Below are positions 35,201 to 44,774 of a DNA stretch of 64,000 nt, piece after piece. Under the pieces are notes generated by a model that was not told the DNA's origin, did no database searches, and worked only from the letters and a program-made list of their open reading frames with translations. The stretch's first letter is position 1. Each line of letters begins with the position of its first letter. A program made the position numbers and the translations under genes. Origin of the DNA: Escarpia spicata (Eukaryota; Annelida; Polychaeta; Sabellida; Siboglinidae); assembly GCA_963995525.1 (NCBI GenBank), contig OZ023205.1, positions 60,264,609-60,328,608 on the forward strand, read 5' to 3'.

Positions 35201-38200
35201 GCGTCACTGTGCTGATTGTTGTGTATGTGCAGGTGTCACTGTGCTGGTTGTGGTTTTGCAGTTGTCACTGTGCTGATTGTTGTGTATTTGCAGAAGTCAC
35301 TGCTGGTTGTTGTGTATTTGCAGGTGTCACTGTGCTGGTTGTGTATTTGCAGGTGTCACTGTGCTGGTTGTTGTGTATTTGCAGGTGTCACTGTGCTGGT
35401 TGTGTATTTGCAGGCGTCACTGTGCTGGTTGTGTATTTGCAGGCATCACTGTGCTGGTTGTTGTGTATTTGCAGGTGTCACTGTGCTGGTTATGTATTTG
35501 CAGGTGTCACTGTGCTGGTTGTGTATTTGCAGGTGTCACTGTGCTGGTTGTGTATTTGCAGATGTCACTATGCTGGTTGTGTATTTGCAGGTGTCACTGT
35601 GCTGGTTGTGTATTTGCAGGCGTCACTGCGCTGATTGTTGTGTATTTGCAGAAGTCACTGTGCTGGTTGTTGTGTATTTGCAGGTGCCACTGTGCTGGTT
35701 GTGTATTTGCAGGTGCCACTGTGCTGATTGTTGTGTATTTGCAGGTGTCACTGTGCTGGTTGTTGTGTATTTGCAGGTGTCAGTGTGCTGGTTGTGTATT
35801 TGCAGGCATCACTGTGCTGGTTGTTGTGTATTTGCAGGTGTTACTGTGCTGGTTATGTATTTGCAGGTGTCACTGTGCTGGTTGTGTATTTGCAGGTGTC
35901 ACTGTGCTGGTTGTGTATTTGCAGATGTCACTGTGCTGATTGTGTATTTGCAGGTGTCACTGTGCTGGTTGTGTATTTGCAGGCGTCACTGTGCTGGTTG
36001 TGTATTTGCAGGTGTCACTGTGCTGGTTATATATTTGCAGGTGTCACTGTGCTGGTTGTGTATTTGCAGGTGTCACTGTGCTGGTTGTTGTGTATTTGCA
36101 GGTGTCACTGTGCTGGTTGTGTATTTGCAGGCGTCACTGTGCTGGTTGTGTATTTGCAGGCGTCATTGTGCTGGTTGTGTATTTGCAGGTGTCACTGTGC
36201 TGGTTGTGTATTTGCAGGTGTCACTGTGCTGGTTGTGTATTTGCAGGTGTCACTGTGCTGGTTGTGTATTTGCAGGTGTCACTGTGCTGGTTGTGTATTT
36301 GCAGGTGTCACTGTGCTGGTTGTGTATTTGCAGGTGTCACTGTGCTGGTTGTGTATTTGCAGGTGTCACTGTGCTGGTTGTGTATTTGCAGGTGTCACTG
36401 TGCTGGTTGTGTATTTGCAGGTGTCACTGTGCTGGTTGTGTATTTGCAGGTGTCACTCTGCTGGTTGTGTATTTGCAGGTGTCACTGTGCTGGTTGTGTA
36501 TTTGCAGGTGTCACTGTGCTGGTTGTGTATTTGCAGGTGTCACTGTGCTGGTTGTGTATTTGCAGGTGTCACTGTGCTGGTTGTGTATTTGCAGGTGTCA
36601 CTGTGCTGGTTGTGTATTTGCAGGTGTCACTGTGCTGGTTGTGTATTTGCAGGTGTCACTGTGCTGGTTGTGTATTTGCAGGTGTCACTGTGCTGGTAGA
36701 CTCCTACTTCTGGAGGGTGTGGCTGTGGCCTGAGGGTCAGGTGCTATGGTACAACACGGTCCTCAACAAGAGCTCTAACTGGGGAATATCCTTGCGCAGA
36801 GGAAGACCACAACTACTAATGACAACTGCCAGAAAGACATTATTTATTAAAATGCCTGAAATGATTGATAACCATTCCACGATAATGTATCCTCTGTGGA
36901 CATCTTCAGTCAGAGTCTACATCATGTATGGCATCATGAGAGGCAGTTAAGAAAACGTAGCTTCAGCGTTGCTCTTGTGAGGAACGAGTTGTCATTTCAA
37001 TATTTTAACTTACTTTTAGCTATCCATCTTGTTTTAGTCAGTCAATTTATCATTGGTTGTGACGCCAGCTTCTTCTGGTAGTGCCGTTGTATTTTTGTTG
37101 AATCTGCATATTTGTGTTGATGTACATTTACAATACTCTAATCTACAATTGCACTTTCTGAAGCTTGAACAAAGATGAACTAAGAACCTTAACAGTTCGA
37201 CAAACAGCTCCGTTCTCATGGTACTTCACCTCCGTGATACCGCGAGCACTCGCGTCAAGTGTTGTGTTTGTGCCGTTCGCCGTACATGTGGACGGCAGGT
37301 GTGGCGCCCTCACCCTTGCAGCCCTCGGATTCGCAGGGCTCTACTCCTTCCTCCCTCACAAGGAGCTTCGGTTCATCATCTACATCTTCCCTGTCCTCAA
37401 CACTGCCGCTGCCCTTGTCTGCTCCCACATGTAAGTAGTCTGTCTCAACACTGCTCTGTGGTGGGTGTAAGCTTGTATAGAGAGGCGTCTATAAGTCTCC
37501 GTGGTGTGTGTAAGCTTGTATAGAGAGGCATCTATAAGTCTCTGTGGTGGGTGTAAGCTTGTATAGAGAAGCATCTGTAAATCTCTGTGGTGGGTGTAAG
37601 CTTGTATAGAGAAGCATCTGTAAATCTCTGTGGTGGGTGTAAGCTTGTATAGAGAAGCATCTGTAAATCTCTGTGGTGGGTGTAAGCTTGTATAGAGAGG
37701 CGTCTGTAAATCTCTGTGGTGGGTGTAAGCTTGTATAGAGAAGCGTCTGTAAATCTCTGTGGTGGGTGTAAGCTTGTATAGAGAGGCGTCTGTAAATCTC
37801 TGTGGTGGGTGTAAGCTTGTATAGAAAGGCGTCTGTAAATCTCTGTTGTGGGTGTAAGCTTGTCTAGAGAGGCTTCTGTAAATCTCCGTGGGTGGGTGTA
37901 AGCTTGTATAGAGAGGCGTCTGTAAATCTCTGTGGTGGGTGTAAGCTTGTATAGAGAGGCATCTGTAAATCTCTGTGGTGGGTGTAAGCTTGTATAGAGA
38001 GGCTTCTGTAAATCTCTGTGAGTGGGTGTAAGCTTGTATAGAGAGGCATCTGTAAATCTCTGTGGTGGGTGTAAGCTTGTATAGAGAGGTGTCTGTAAAT
38101 CTCCGTGGTGGATGTAAGCTTATATAGAGAGGTGTCTGTTAATCTCCGATTCTCCATGCTGTGTGTCTTAGGTGGACAATGAGAAGGAAGTCATGGGTTC

Positions 38201-41200
38201 GGGGAGTTCTCGCACTAGTCGCTGTTGGTCACCTGTTTGTGAACATCGCTGTAACCGGCGGTCTACTCTACGTGTCCCAACACAATTACCCTGGTGGCCA
38301 CGCACTGAACCAGCTACACCAGGCTGAACGCACAACACCAGGTACGGGGGCCATTCAAACCTTGTGTTATGCCACAGGGGGTGGGAGGTTTATATGTGTA
38401 ATTGTTAAGGAATGTTATCAAGTATGTATGTATGTATTTCGCCTAACAAGTTATGTTGGTACAGAAATTTTCATTATTGGAGTTAAATTTCATAATTTAC
38501 TAACTTATTAACCACTGAGAACAATGATAATTTGTGACAACTTGTATGCAGTGTGCGGTGACATTGTGAGCCAGTCCATTGATCATGGAGGACTCTCTGG
38601 ACTGGTGGTGGCTATTTTCTACCCATCAACATACAACTGCATGTAAACACCTGATGTTTCTAGTTGTTTCCAGCGCTTGGCAACATTCTCTTAACTGTAT
38701 ATCTAAATATTGTGGTAACAATGTAACGGTCATATGAGGTCTCATTCAACTAGTCAGCCTTTTTCAGAACATTATCGCCAAACAGACCTTTCTATGCTGG
38801 CACTGAGGGTGGTCACTGCCAGGGTGCTTGTCGTCCTCAGTGGTTCTTTTACATCCCAAATTGAGACGGGACCGACATTAACGTGATCTCCGAGTCACGA
38901 AGAATAAACAGTCGAAACAGTTGAGAGACAAGTTTTTTTAATCTACCATGCCTGCCCGGTCCAGGTTTTGAACTGACACCGCTGGCTAGCCAGGCAGGTG
39001 TGTTATAATCACAGCACTACCACGCTTTCTTCATGTAAATCTTGTCAAAAGTACCTTCAACCTAATCCAAACCTTAACCCTTTTTGCACATCAGACCAAC
39101 CATAAAAGGACATTTGTACATGGAAGGGTACCAAGAAGCTCCCTCCAAAAGTCACTGTCATGTCCTACGCTTTAGAATATGTTTTAGAATAAGTAATGTG
39201 TATGCATGTATTATCTGCTGTTTTTATCAAATGGTTATATGTACATATTGCAGTCATGTCTGTTCTCACCTGAGACAAATTTCTCAACTCCATAGTTGAA
39301 ACAATAAAGCATTATCTGATCTTATGCTGCCATCTATTGGCAGTGTACATGCTAATGTTGCAATGCATTGTGCTGCCCTCTAGTGGTTATCTGATTTATA
39401 AACATGTTTGGTGCTGCTACTTGGTGTCTCTCTTCTCTGCTTTTGTTTACATTGTGCCAGACTTTTATTTAAGTTGCCAAGAAAAGGAACAAAAATGCCA
39501 TTATGTAACATGTCCCCCGAATCTATGACTACCGGGTGCTTGCATTTCTAACTGCTGCCTGAGTACTTGGTGTATGTCCAATTTATTTTGCCATTTTTTT
39601 ATATGCTCTTTTTATATGCCTACTCACACCCAGGCAAGACTGCAGCCAACTGTTCTGGCATGTTTTCTGTGTTTGCCAGACATGTCAGTGCACATAGATG
39701 TGGCCTCGGCTCAGACGGGCGTGTCAAGGTTTGGTCAACTTCATCCTTCGTGGAGGTGAGCCAGTCACATTGTTACCACATTTTTGTCAGGAGTTTATGG
39801 GATGCAAGATCCTTCGTCCTATCTATATAGAAACAGTACCAAGACGCATGCAAAATAATCGTTGCGTCCCATAGGGCGTGTGCGTATCAATGACATAAAA
39901 AAAAATTATATTGAATATGAATGACTAAGTTTAACTTGGTAGTTTATTACTGAATCAGTTCATTTGGTAATTCTTTTCACGAATCCATCCAAACAACAAT
40001 TCCCATAGGCACATGTTTCCCGATTCTGAAGGGTGCCTAATCCTCTGTGTGGTGCCGCACCACGCATAGGTTTGCGGAGCGTCTCTAGGGACTGATTCGC
40101 AAACCAGAATACCATTCCAATTCGTGCACATGTCCATTCAGGCTTCAGCGTTTGAGCGCAGTCACTGTGCATTTTAAGACTTCCTAATTTATTAGAGCTG
40201 TAACGATGATAAACAAAGCGACTAACGAACAGTCTTTTGTATCTAACCGCTTGTTATCATGAAAGAAATGATGGACCGTACGGTGACAGTGATAAGAACA
40301 CAGAGTGCAAGCACACCAATCACAACTCCCATCCCGGGGCCGATCGTACCAGTCGCTCGTCCAACAATCGAACAATTTGATACCCTGTTTATGCCACCAT
40401 TCCACATTGTTTCAGATATACAGTATATTGTTATAAACTATTGATTTGAGGGAACTTTTGAGGCCTAAATAGCACTCTGGTTTGCGTCAAAGGAATTTTT
40501 TAATATCGCTGTTTTAAGTGTGACATGCAGTAACCCACGACCACAGTGGCGCACACTGATTCAAGCCTGAACGAGCTCTATTTGGGACATTATATTCCTG
40601 AAACGATGTGGAATGAAAGAATAAACGCATTGAGGTATAACCTTTAGGCACAACTGTCATAATGCTGTAATCGGGGTGGGCCCGGATTCTACACGTCACA
40701 ATTAAAGGAAATAAAAACAAGGCATTAGCTAAAATCCTTTTTCAATGTGTACACAAAGTTTAATATTGTATGTAACATTTAAGAACATTAACAAAATACA
40801 GAAAACTTAAATTTAGAAACATCTTTATATATAATTGCTATATTTAAATTTTGTGGTGAATAAATAACTACTACAAATTTTTTTAAATATTTATAAACAG
40901 TGCATCATGGTACAAAAATGATTTGGTTTATATTACTTCGTGAAAACATAAACAAAAAATGTGTCAAGAAAATCAATGGTTTGGTGTCTGACTTGAACCA
41001 GCGTCGCCCGATTATAAAATTATTGACAAAAACCAGTGCATCTACCAATTGAGCTACCGAGATTGACAGATATTCACTAACTGATTCAAGTTATGATAAA
41101 ATAGGATAAATTGTACAACTCCTCATTCATATATTGATATTCTAGTAATATTATGAAATTATACAACATTACTTTCTGTAGTTGGATACAATATATGTTT

Positions 41201-43477
41201 CCTATGTGTGTTTATTGGTGTAGATTATCTCTGGTGGGTTGCAATCGATATAATTATTCTGAAAACGAACCAAAGCTCAGCGAAACCTGGTCGACTTGTA
41301 CTAGTTGTAGGCCCATTCACATTTATTGTTTATTTTGTTTTCAATAAAATTGGATTCACGTGAAAACGTAAGATAACTGCTTGTTCTTCTATGATAACTA
41401 GTGTTTGTATTACCGGGTACATCAGAATATCGCATAATAACTCATTCTGATGCTCGTTTCGACCCAAAAGCTATCCTTGTAAACATGCTCTAAATGCATG
41501 GAAAGGGTCGGCCTGATGCGAGTATAGGTCATATGTGACGTCACATCTCAGCATCCCAAAAAGCATGCCAAAAATATGTGTATTCGAAGATGTTCGGATG
41601 CACAGCATAAAATGTCATTGAATTTTGTTGAATTGTTTGGCTTGTCGGACATTGAAATATATAGCAGGATGTAATATAATATGAATTCAAGCAATATAGG
41701 TGTTTTATTCCCATTTTTAAGTGTCCACAAAATAATGCAAAGTTCCATCTGCTGCCTATTGCCATATTCCAATGCTACTGTCATCACCACGGTCAGGTTT
41801 CCTGCCATCAAATTAAATTCAGGAACCTTCCAAAGTGAATCATAGCTTCCTTGATATATTTAGCTTAGCTTTAGGAGATCTCCCAGTGTGACATTTACAT
41901 GCAAGCCAAGGCATCTAGCAGACTAGCACGCCCTCTCATAAGTGAGGAAGGCTGCTCTAACTTCCAAAACTAGGGAAAACATCAACAAATAAAACAGTAT
42001 ATTGTAATAAGGCATGTTATTTTGTGAAATTCTTGTTAGTATCAAACTGATAATAATTATAACTGGGTTTACATGGGTGGTATAAGTTGTGATATTTAGA
42101 AAACAATACTTACAATTAAAAAAGAGCAATAAGTGGGACCCTCGCTACAGGCTTAGGACCTTTGAACACAAACATCCAGGTAAACCTCTGATATGTCATA
42201 TCCCGTTTTAATAAGGTTTGTTTCATATATAAAAATTTGCGATAAAGTAAGTATTTTGTTGTATTCTTGACACAAGAATAAATTGTTATGAAAAACTGAT
42301 TGGCCATAATAGACGACAAGGAAATAAGTTTTATGCTGGGCAGGTCTCTGATGAAACAATGGATTTTTTTATGTATGTACATTTTAAATATTACTAAGTT
42401 GGTTAACCAATAAAAAAATAATACGGATTTATATAGAATTTCAAGTAAAAAATACAGATTTTAGCCAAGAAAATGTGGCATATCTGTAGATTTTGTGCTG
42501 GTGATATTCCGACAGTGCTGACACAATATAAGTGTACAGGATTGAATCATGTGTTTTCCTGTGTCTTATATTCCATAGGGTTGTCCGAGGCTCTTGCTAT
42601 TGCACCACTGCGCTCCAATTACCCGAGTTTAAAAATGGCAGCGTATGGATTTGTATCATGATAACAGTGTGGGGCTCTAATCAGCGGACCACTGTGACCT
42701 CAGTATATTAATAGTACAAGGCACCATCCACCACTCAGTCAGGATTGTCCACCACTCAGTCAGCATTGTCCACCACTCAGTCAGCATTATTCACTGTATG
42801 CTGGTCATCCTTTATTTATCAGGGTTTTGTAGTATCCTTGTTAGCTCATGTAAATGTTCCCTGTATAATTACAAAATCAGAGTTGACAGCCTTTATCACA
42901 GAATCAGAGTTGACAGCCTTTGTCACAGCAAACAGAGATAGCCATTTATTGCACTTGTTCCTGAACCCTCTTAAGTCCAAAGCCACACATTGATATTACA
43001 CAATATAGACAATAAAGCATTATCTTATCTTACCTTAGATACCCATTTATTGCAGTAGCATGTGACCTTTTATGTACCATAACAAGTTCACATGCTGCTA
43101 CATCAAAGACTATATGGGGCTACCAGGCAAATTGTGTATTTGGATTTTTAAAAATTAGCATTGTTTAATCTAGTGGCTTGCGAATTATTGTGGACGCATT
43201 TGAACAGTGGCATTATTCACTGTGTTTTTATTTTTGCAGATACAATAAGACAGAGGAGCTGCCACCTGGTGGAAAGGAGATGAATCGGTTCAGCCATCTG
43301 CTTGTGGGTGTTTCAAACCCAGAAGCAGAAGAGATTGTTCCATATAAGGCAACACACACCATCATCTCAATAGTTGAAGGATTCTCTCGAATTCAGCTGC
43401 ATTGGACACAATTTCCTCCAGTCTCAGTTGTGACTGAACCAAAAATATATATTCTTAAGAAAATACAAGAGAAATAA
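20155..43477 (+). CDS. ALG12, Dol-P-Man-dependent alpha-1,6-mannosyltransferase, nine exons
   Basis: ALG12 is a polytopic ER enzyme of family GT22. It adds the eighth mannose, in alpha-1,6 linkage, to the dolichol-linked GlcNAc2Man7 precursor in the ER lumen, using dolichyl-phosphate-mannose. Nine exons total about 1450 nt (roughly 483 residues, close to the usual 480-490). Diagnostic motifs in order: [13 protein letters not shown] (about residues 20-32), [24 protein letters not shown]...[27 protein letters not shown] (GT22 HKELRF, about 298-303), SQHNYPGG and [14 protein letters not shown]. Most of the protein is hydrophobic membrane segments. All phases agree except at the exon 5/6 junction, where the U12-type intron leaves a one-base mismatch. 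Introns 2, 3, 4 and 6 are filled with minisatellites. A first-exon start at 20155 follows a possible splice acceptor; an upstream in-frame ATG at 20107 is less likely. Confidence 0.95.
20690..21115. repeat. Degenerate 24-27-bp repeats in ALG12 intron 1
   Basis: About 16 imperfect copies built from CATGACATGACTTGAACCATG and GAGACCC-type blocks. Highly diverged and of variable length. Confidence 0.8.
21169..21301 (+). CDS. ALG12 exon 2
   Basis: 133 nt, ATTTTCAG acceptor and ATAG|GTACGT donor. Reads [20 protein letters not shown] and ends KFVSQYI, phase 1 out. Confidence 0.95.
21648..29892 (+). repeat. 44-bp minisatellite made of the ALG12 exon 3 acceptor and exon start, about 188 copies
   Basis: Each unit is TTGTTTCAG followed by a variant of TGCGTGCTGTGATGGGTTGC and GTGGTGTTGTGGACA. 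These are the real acceptor and the first 34 bases of exon 3. It fills almost all of the 8.6-kb intron 2. The left third (21650-22330) is homogeneous with TGTTTGCTG and ATTGTGTGG variants; further right CGTGCTG and TGATGTCATGG variants dominate. A few units have inserts of GCTGTGT. Long blocks are repeated in the same variant order. Confidence 0.97.
29893..30066 (+). CDS. ALG12 exon 3, both ends seeded repeat arrays
   Basis: 174 nt, phase 1 in and out. Reads [20 protein letters not shown], then [20 protein letters not shown]. Its first 34 bases plus the TTGTTTCAG acceptor make the 44-bp unit of the array to its left; its last roughly 35 bases plus the donor make the roughly 66-bp unit to its right. 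Splice acceptor used in this model is the last one of the array (AG at 29891-29892). Confidence 0.9.
30067..30487 (+). repeat. Six degenerate copies of the exon 3 end and donor (about 66-bp unit)
   Basis: After the real donor (CCCTAG|GTTAGT), six copies follow of GAGCCACTGCCAAACATATT, TGCCTTGG, xxTAGGT and CACTTTGTATTAATTCTC. The GCCACTGCCAAACATATTTG block corresponds to exon codons for [13 protein letters not shown] is kept in most copies but the +3 to +6 donor bases differ from the consensus. Confidence 0.88.
30488..32100. mobile_element. Putative TIR element with an internal 47-bp satellite
   Basis: Left end ATTACCGTATTATC near 30484-30500 is matched by an inverted ATTACCTTATTATC at about 32078-32094, and both subterminal regions contain ATAGACxCGCACT. 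The interior is the 47-bp array plus roughly 0.5 kb on the left and 0.3 kb on the right. No clear target duplication and no transposase, so it is a suggestion. Confidence 0.45.
30985..31795. repeat. 47-bp minisatellite, about 17 copies
   Basis: Unit GCGTGATGATTGACAGTTTA, GTACTGCTCAATGATGTCTC, CTGGCCA. Very similar copies with an A/T and C/T variant at fixed places. In ALG12 intron 3. Confidence 0.93.
32229..32423 (+). CDS. ALG12 exon 4
   Basis: 195 nt, TTGTTTGCAG acceptor and CTGG|GTAGGT donor, phase 1 in and out. Reads [19 protein letters not shown] and ends [12 protein letters not shown]. Aligned by motif [18 protein letters not shown]. Confidence 0.93.
32785..36681 (+). repeat. 29/32-bp minisatellite made of the ALG12 exon 5 acceptor and exon start, about 125 copies
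   Basis: Each unit is GTGTCACTGTGCTGGT (the first 16 bases of exon 5) plus TGTGTATTTGCAG (the acceptor). Two length classes differ by a TTG: 32 bp with GTTGTTGTG and 29 bp with GTTGTG. The left part is mostly 32-bp units with GATTG, the middle is mixed, and 36180-36681 is almost pure 29-bp. Because units keep TTTGCAG, open frames of 300-550 codons arise that encode only Cys/Val-rich repeats; they are not genes. Confidence 0.97.
36682..36785 (+). CDS. ALG12 exon 5, follows acceptor array, ends at a U12-type donor
   Basis: Begins GTGTCACTGTGCTGGT directly after the last TATTTGCAG of the 29-bp array and reads [20 protein letters not shown], then [12 protein letters not shown]. It ends ...TGGGGA before ATATCCTT, the U12 AT-AC donor consensus; no GT donor is nearby. 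The exon end is uncertain by a base because of the frame mismatch with exon 6. Confidence 0.88.
36786..37205 (+). other. ALG12 intron 5, U12-type AT-AC intron
   Basis: Starts ATATCCTT (36786-36793), exactly the U12 donor consensus. A branch site CCTTAAC lies at 37187-37193, and the branch adenosine is 13 nt before the terminal AC at 37204-37205. No GT or AG sites restore the ALG12 reading better. The exon 5/6 join at these sites is off by one base. Confidence 0.75.
37206..37430 (+). CDS. ALG12 exon 6
   Basis: Reads [20 protein letters not shown], later [18 protein letters not shown], and ends CSHM split at CACAT|GTAAGT (phase 2). HKELRF is the GT22 signature. The start at 37206 follows AC of a U12-type acceptor, 13 nt after the branch-site adenosine; with exon 5 ending at 36785 the frame is off by one. 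Confidence 0.88.
37452..38150. repeat. 43-bp minisatellite in ALG12 intron 6, about 16 copies
   Basis: Unit GTGGTGGGTGTAAGCTTGTA, TAGAGAGGCGTCTGTAAATC, TCT. It begins about 20 bp after the exon 6 donor and fills most of the intron. Each unit contains GTAAGC, a donor-like sequence, but no exon bases are included. Confidence 0.93.
38172..38341 (+). CDS. ALG12 exon 7
   Basis: 170 nt, GTGTCTTAG acceptor and CACCAG|GTACGG donor, phase 2 in, phase 1 out. Reads [20 protein letters not shown] and [19 protein letters not shown]; the N-Y-P-G-G motif is conserved in ALG12. Confidence 0.92.
38770..39025 (-). mobile_element. tRNA-derived SINE in ALG12 intron 7
   Basis: On the minus strand, a box A-like TGGTAGTGCTGTGATT (39024-39009) is followed by a box B-like GGTGTCAGTTCAAAACC (38980-38963), then roughly 180 bp of body. 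The wide loop and missing stem pairing rule out a working tRNA. Confidence 0.6.
39680..39755 (+). CDS. ALG12 exon 8
   Basis: 76 nt, TTTGCCAG acceptor and GGAG|GTGAGC donor, phase 1 in, phase 2 out. Reads [20 protein letters not shown] then LHPSW; [14 protein letters not shown] is a strongly conserved ALG12 motif. Confidence 0.93.
39756..43239. other. ALG12 intron 8
   Basis: A 3.5-kb AT-rich intron holding the SINE at 40985-41075 and short local duplications such as three copies of CCACCACTCAGTCAGCATT (about 42729-42790) and two of AATCAGAGTTGACAGCCTTT (42874-42925). Minus-strand open frames at 39955-40172, 41541-41811 and 42116-42382 have no recognised motif. Confidence 0.6.
40985..41075 (-). 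mobile_element. tRNA-like SINE head
   Basis: Minus strand: box A TAGCTCAATTGG (41056-41045) and box B GGTTCAAGTC (40999-40990), separated by about 45 nt. The acceptor ends do not pair, so this is a SINE or tRNA pseudogene rather than a tRNA gene. Confidence 0.55.
43240..43477 (+). CDS. ALG12 exon 9 (terminal)
   Basis: 238 nt after a TTTTTGCAG acceptor. Opens with [15 protein letters not shown], includes FSHLLVG and [20 protein letters not shown] and ends KKIQEK-stop at 43477. Length and ending fit the ALG12 C-terminus. Confidence 0.9.
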
Positions 43478-43579
43478 TTATGTGGATATTATAATTGCAT
43501 TTACCCTTTTATTAGGACTGCGTCGGGATAAAATGATTATTAAACATGGAACTTTTAGATTGTAAGGGTGTTGAGGCAC

Positions 43580-43585
43580 AATAAA
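43580..43585 (+). terminator. ALG12 poly(A) signal
   Basis: AATAAA about 100 nt after the ALG12 stop codon, in an otherwise AT-rich 3' region; the first canonical signal on this strand after the stop. Confidence 0.7.
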
Positions 43586-43699
43586 TGTACATATCTTAAA
43601 GAACTCTTGTGTAATAGAGATTGGATTCTACATGTTTCTGTTCTATTAATGATCACCATCTTTGGTTGAAGATTTTTGGGTTAGTCTCTGGCAACAGGA

Positions 43700-44300
43700 A
43701 AGAGGAGAAGTATGGCACCAGTAGTGTGATTTACTGGGGCGAGGTGACATAGAAAAGGGAGGGAAGGGAGATGTTTAGATTTAGTGGGATGAGGTGACAT
43801 AGAAAAGGGAGGGAAGGGAGATGTTTAGATTTAGTGGGATGAGGTGACATAGAAAAGGGAGGGAAGGGAGATGTTTAGATTTAGTGGGATGAGGTGACAT
43901 AGAAAAGGGAGGGAAGGGAGATGTTTAGATTTAGTGGGGTGAGGTGACATAGAACAGGGAAGGAAGGGAGATGTTTAGATTTAGTGGGGTGAGGTGACAT
44001 AGAAAAGGGAGGGAAGGGAGATGTTTAGATTTAGTAGGGCGAGGTGACATAGAAAAGGGAGGGAAGGGAGATGTTTAGATTTAGTGGGGTCAGGTGACAT
44101 AGAAAAGGGAGATGTTTAGATTTAATGGGGGGAAGTGACATAGAAAAGGGAGATATTTAGTGCGGTGAGGTGACATATAAAAAGGGAGGGAAGGGAGATG
44201 TTTAAATTTAGTGGAGTGAGGTGTCACAGAAAAGTGAGGGAAGGGAGATGTTTAGATTTAGTAGGGTTAGGTGTCACAGAAAAGGGAAGGAGGGGAAAGG
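43700..44300. repeat. 50-bp purine-rich minisatellite, about 11 copies
   Basis: Unit TTAGTGGGATGAGGTGACAT, AGAAAAGGGAGGGAAGGGAG, ATGTTTAGAT. The plus strand is nearly all purine over roughly 25 bases per unit. Five copies in the left half are almost identical; the right copies are shortened. Confidence 0.93.
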
Positions 44301-44324
44301 AGATGTTTATTGAATTCTGAGGTG

Positions 44325-44425
44325 TTGCTGGAGGCTGATCTCAACAGTCGAGGGTGGTTACAGATACCAATTCTTGGGGCAGGCTATTCCACTCAGCTAT
44401 TTTGCATGGGAAAAATGACAGCTTC
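44325..44425 (-). mobile_element. LINE 3'-end fragment, inverted
   Basis: AATTCTTGGGGCAGGCTATT and CAGCTATTTTGCATGGG, then AAAAATGACAGCTTCCTGT, match the reverse complement of the LINE tail at about 18890-18960. This is a second, short copy of the same non-LTR family. Confidence 0.6.
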
Positions 44426-44774
44426 CTGTCAACTAACTTCCACTTGTGAGTGGCCCAGTACATGTTTACACATACAGCAACAAGTGCAGTACAAATAGTA
44501 GATATTGATTTATGCATCATGGTGTAATCACCACCATCACACCTTGCCCTAAGGACAGCTCACAGATACTTTACCACATAACACAGGAGTAGGTCCTTGT
44601 GCTCGCAAGGACCGTCATCAACAGCACCTGCCTCCTTGACCTTGCGACCCCGTAAATTGTGCTGCTGTACCGTTTAAATATTTCTTTTTGTTGTTTTTGC
44701 AATGTTTTTCCTTGAAATAATTATGTTATTACATTTATGTCAATGCTATTATATAGTCAAACGATTAAAATTAG

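Noticed and set aside
33933..36950. Plus-strand open frames of 176-546 codons rich in [17 protein letters not shown]
   Set aside because: Product of the 29/32-bp acceptor array; only the end from 36682 is real coding sequence (ALG12 exon 5).
38550..38645. Possible extra ALG12 exon ([17 protein letters not shown]...)
   Set aside because: Exons 7 and 8 join in phase without it and ALG12 has no such segment at this place.
40985..41075. tRNA gene
   Set aside because: Good A and B boxes but no acceptor-stem pairing; a SINE head is more likely.
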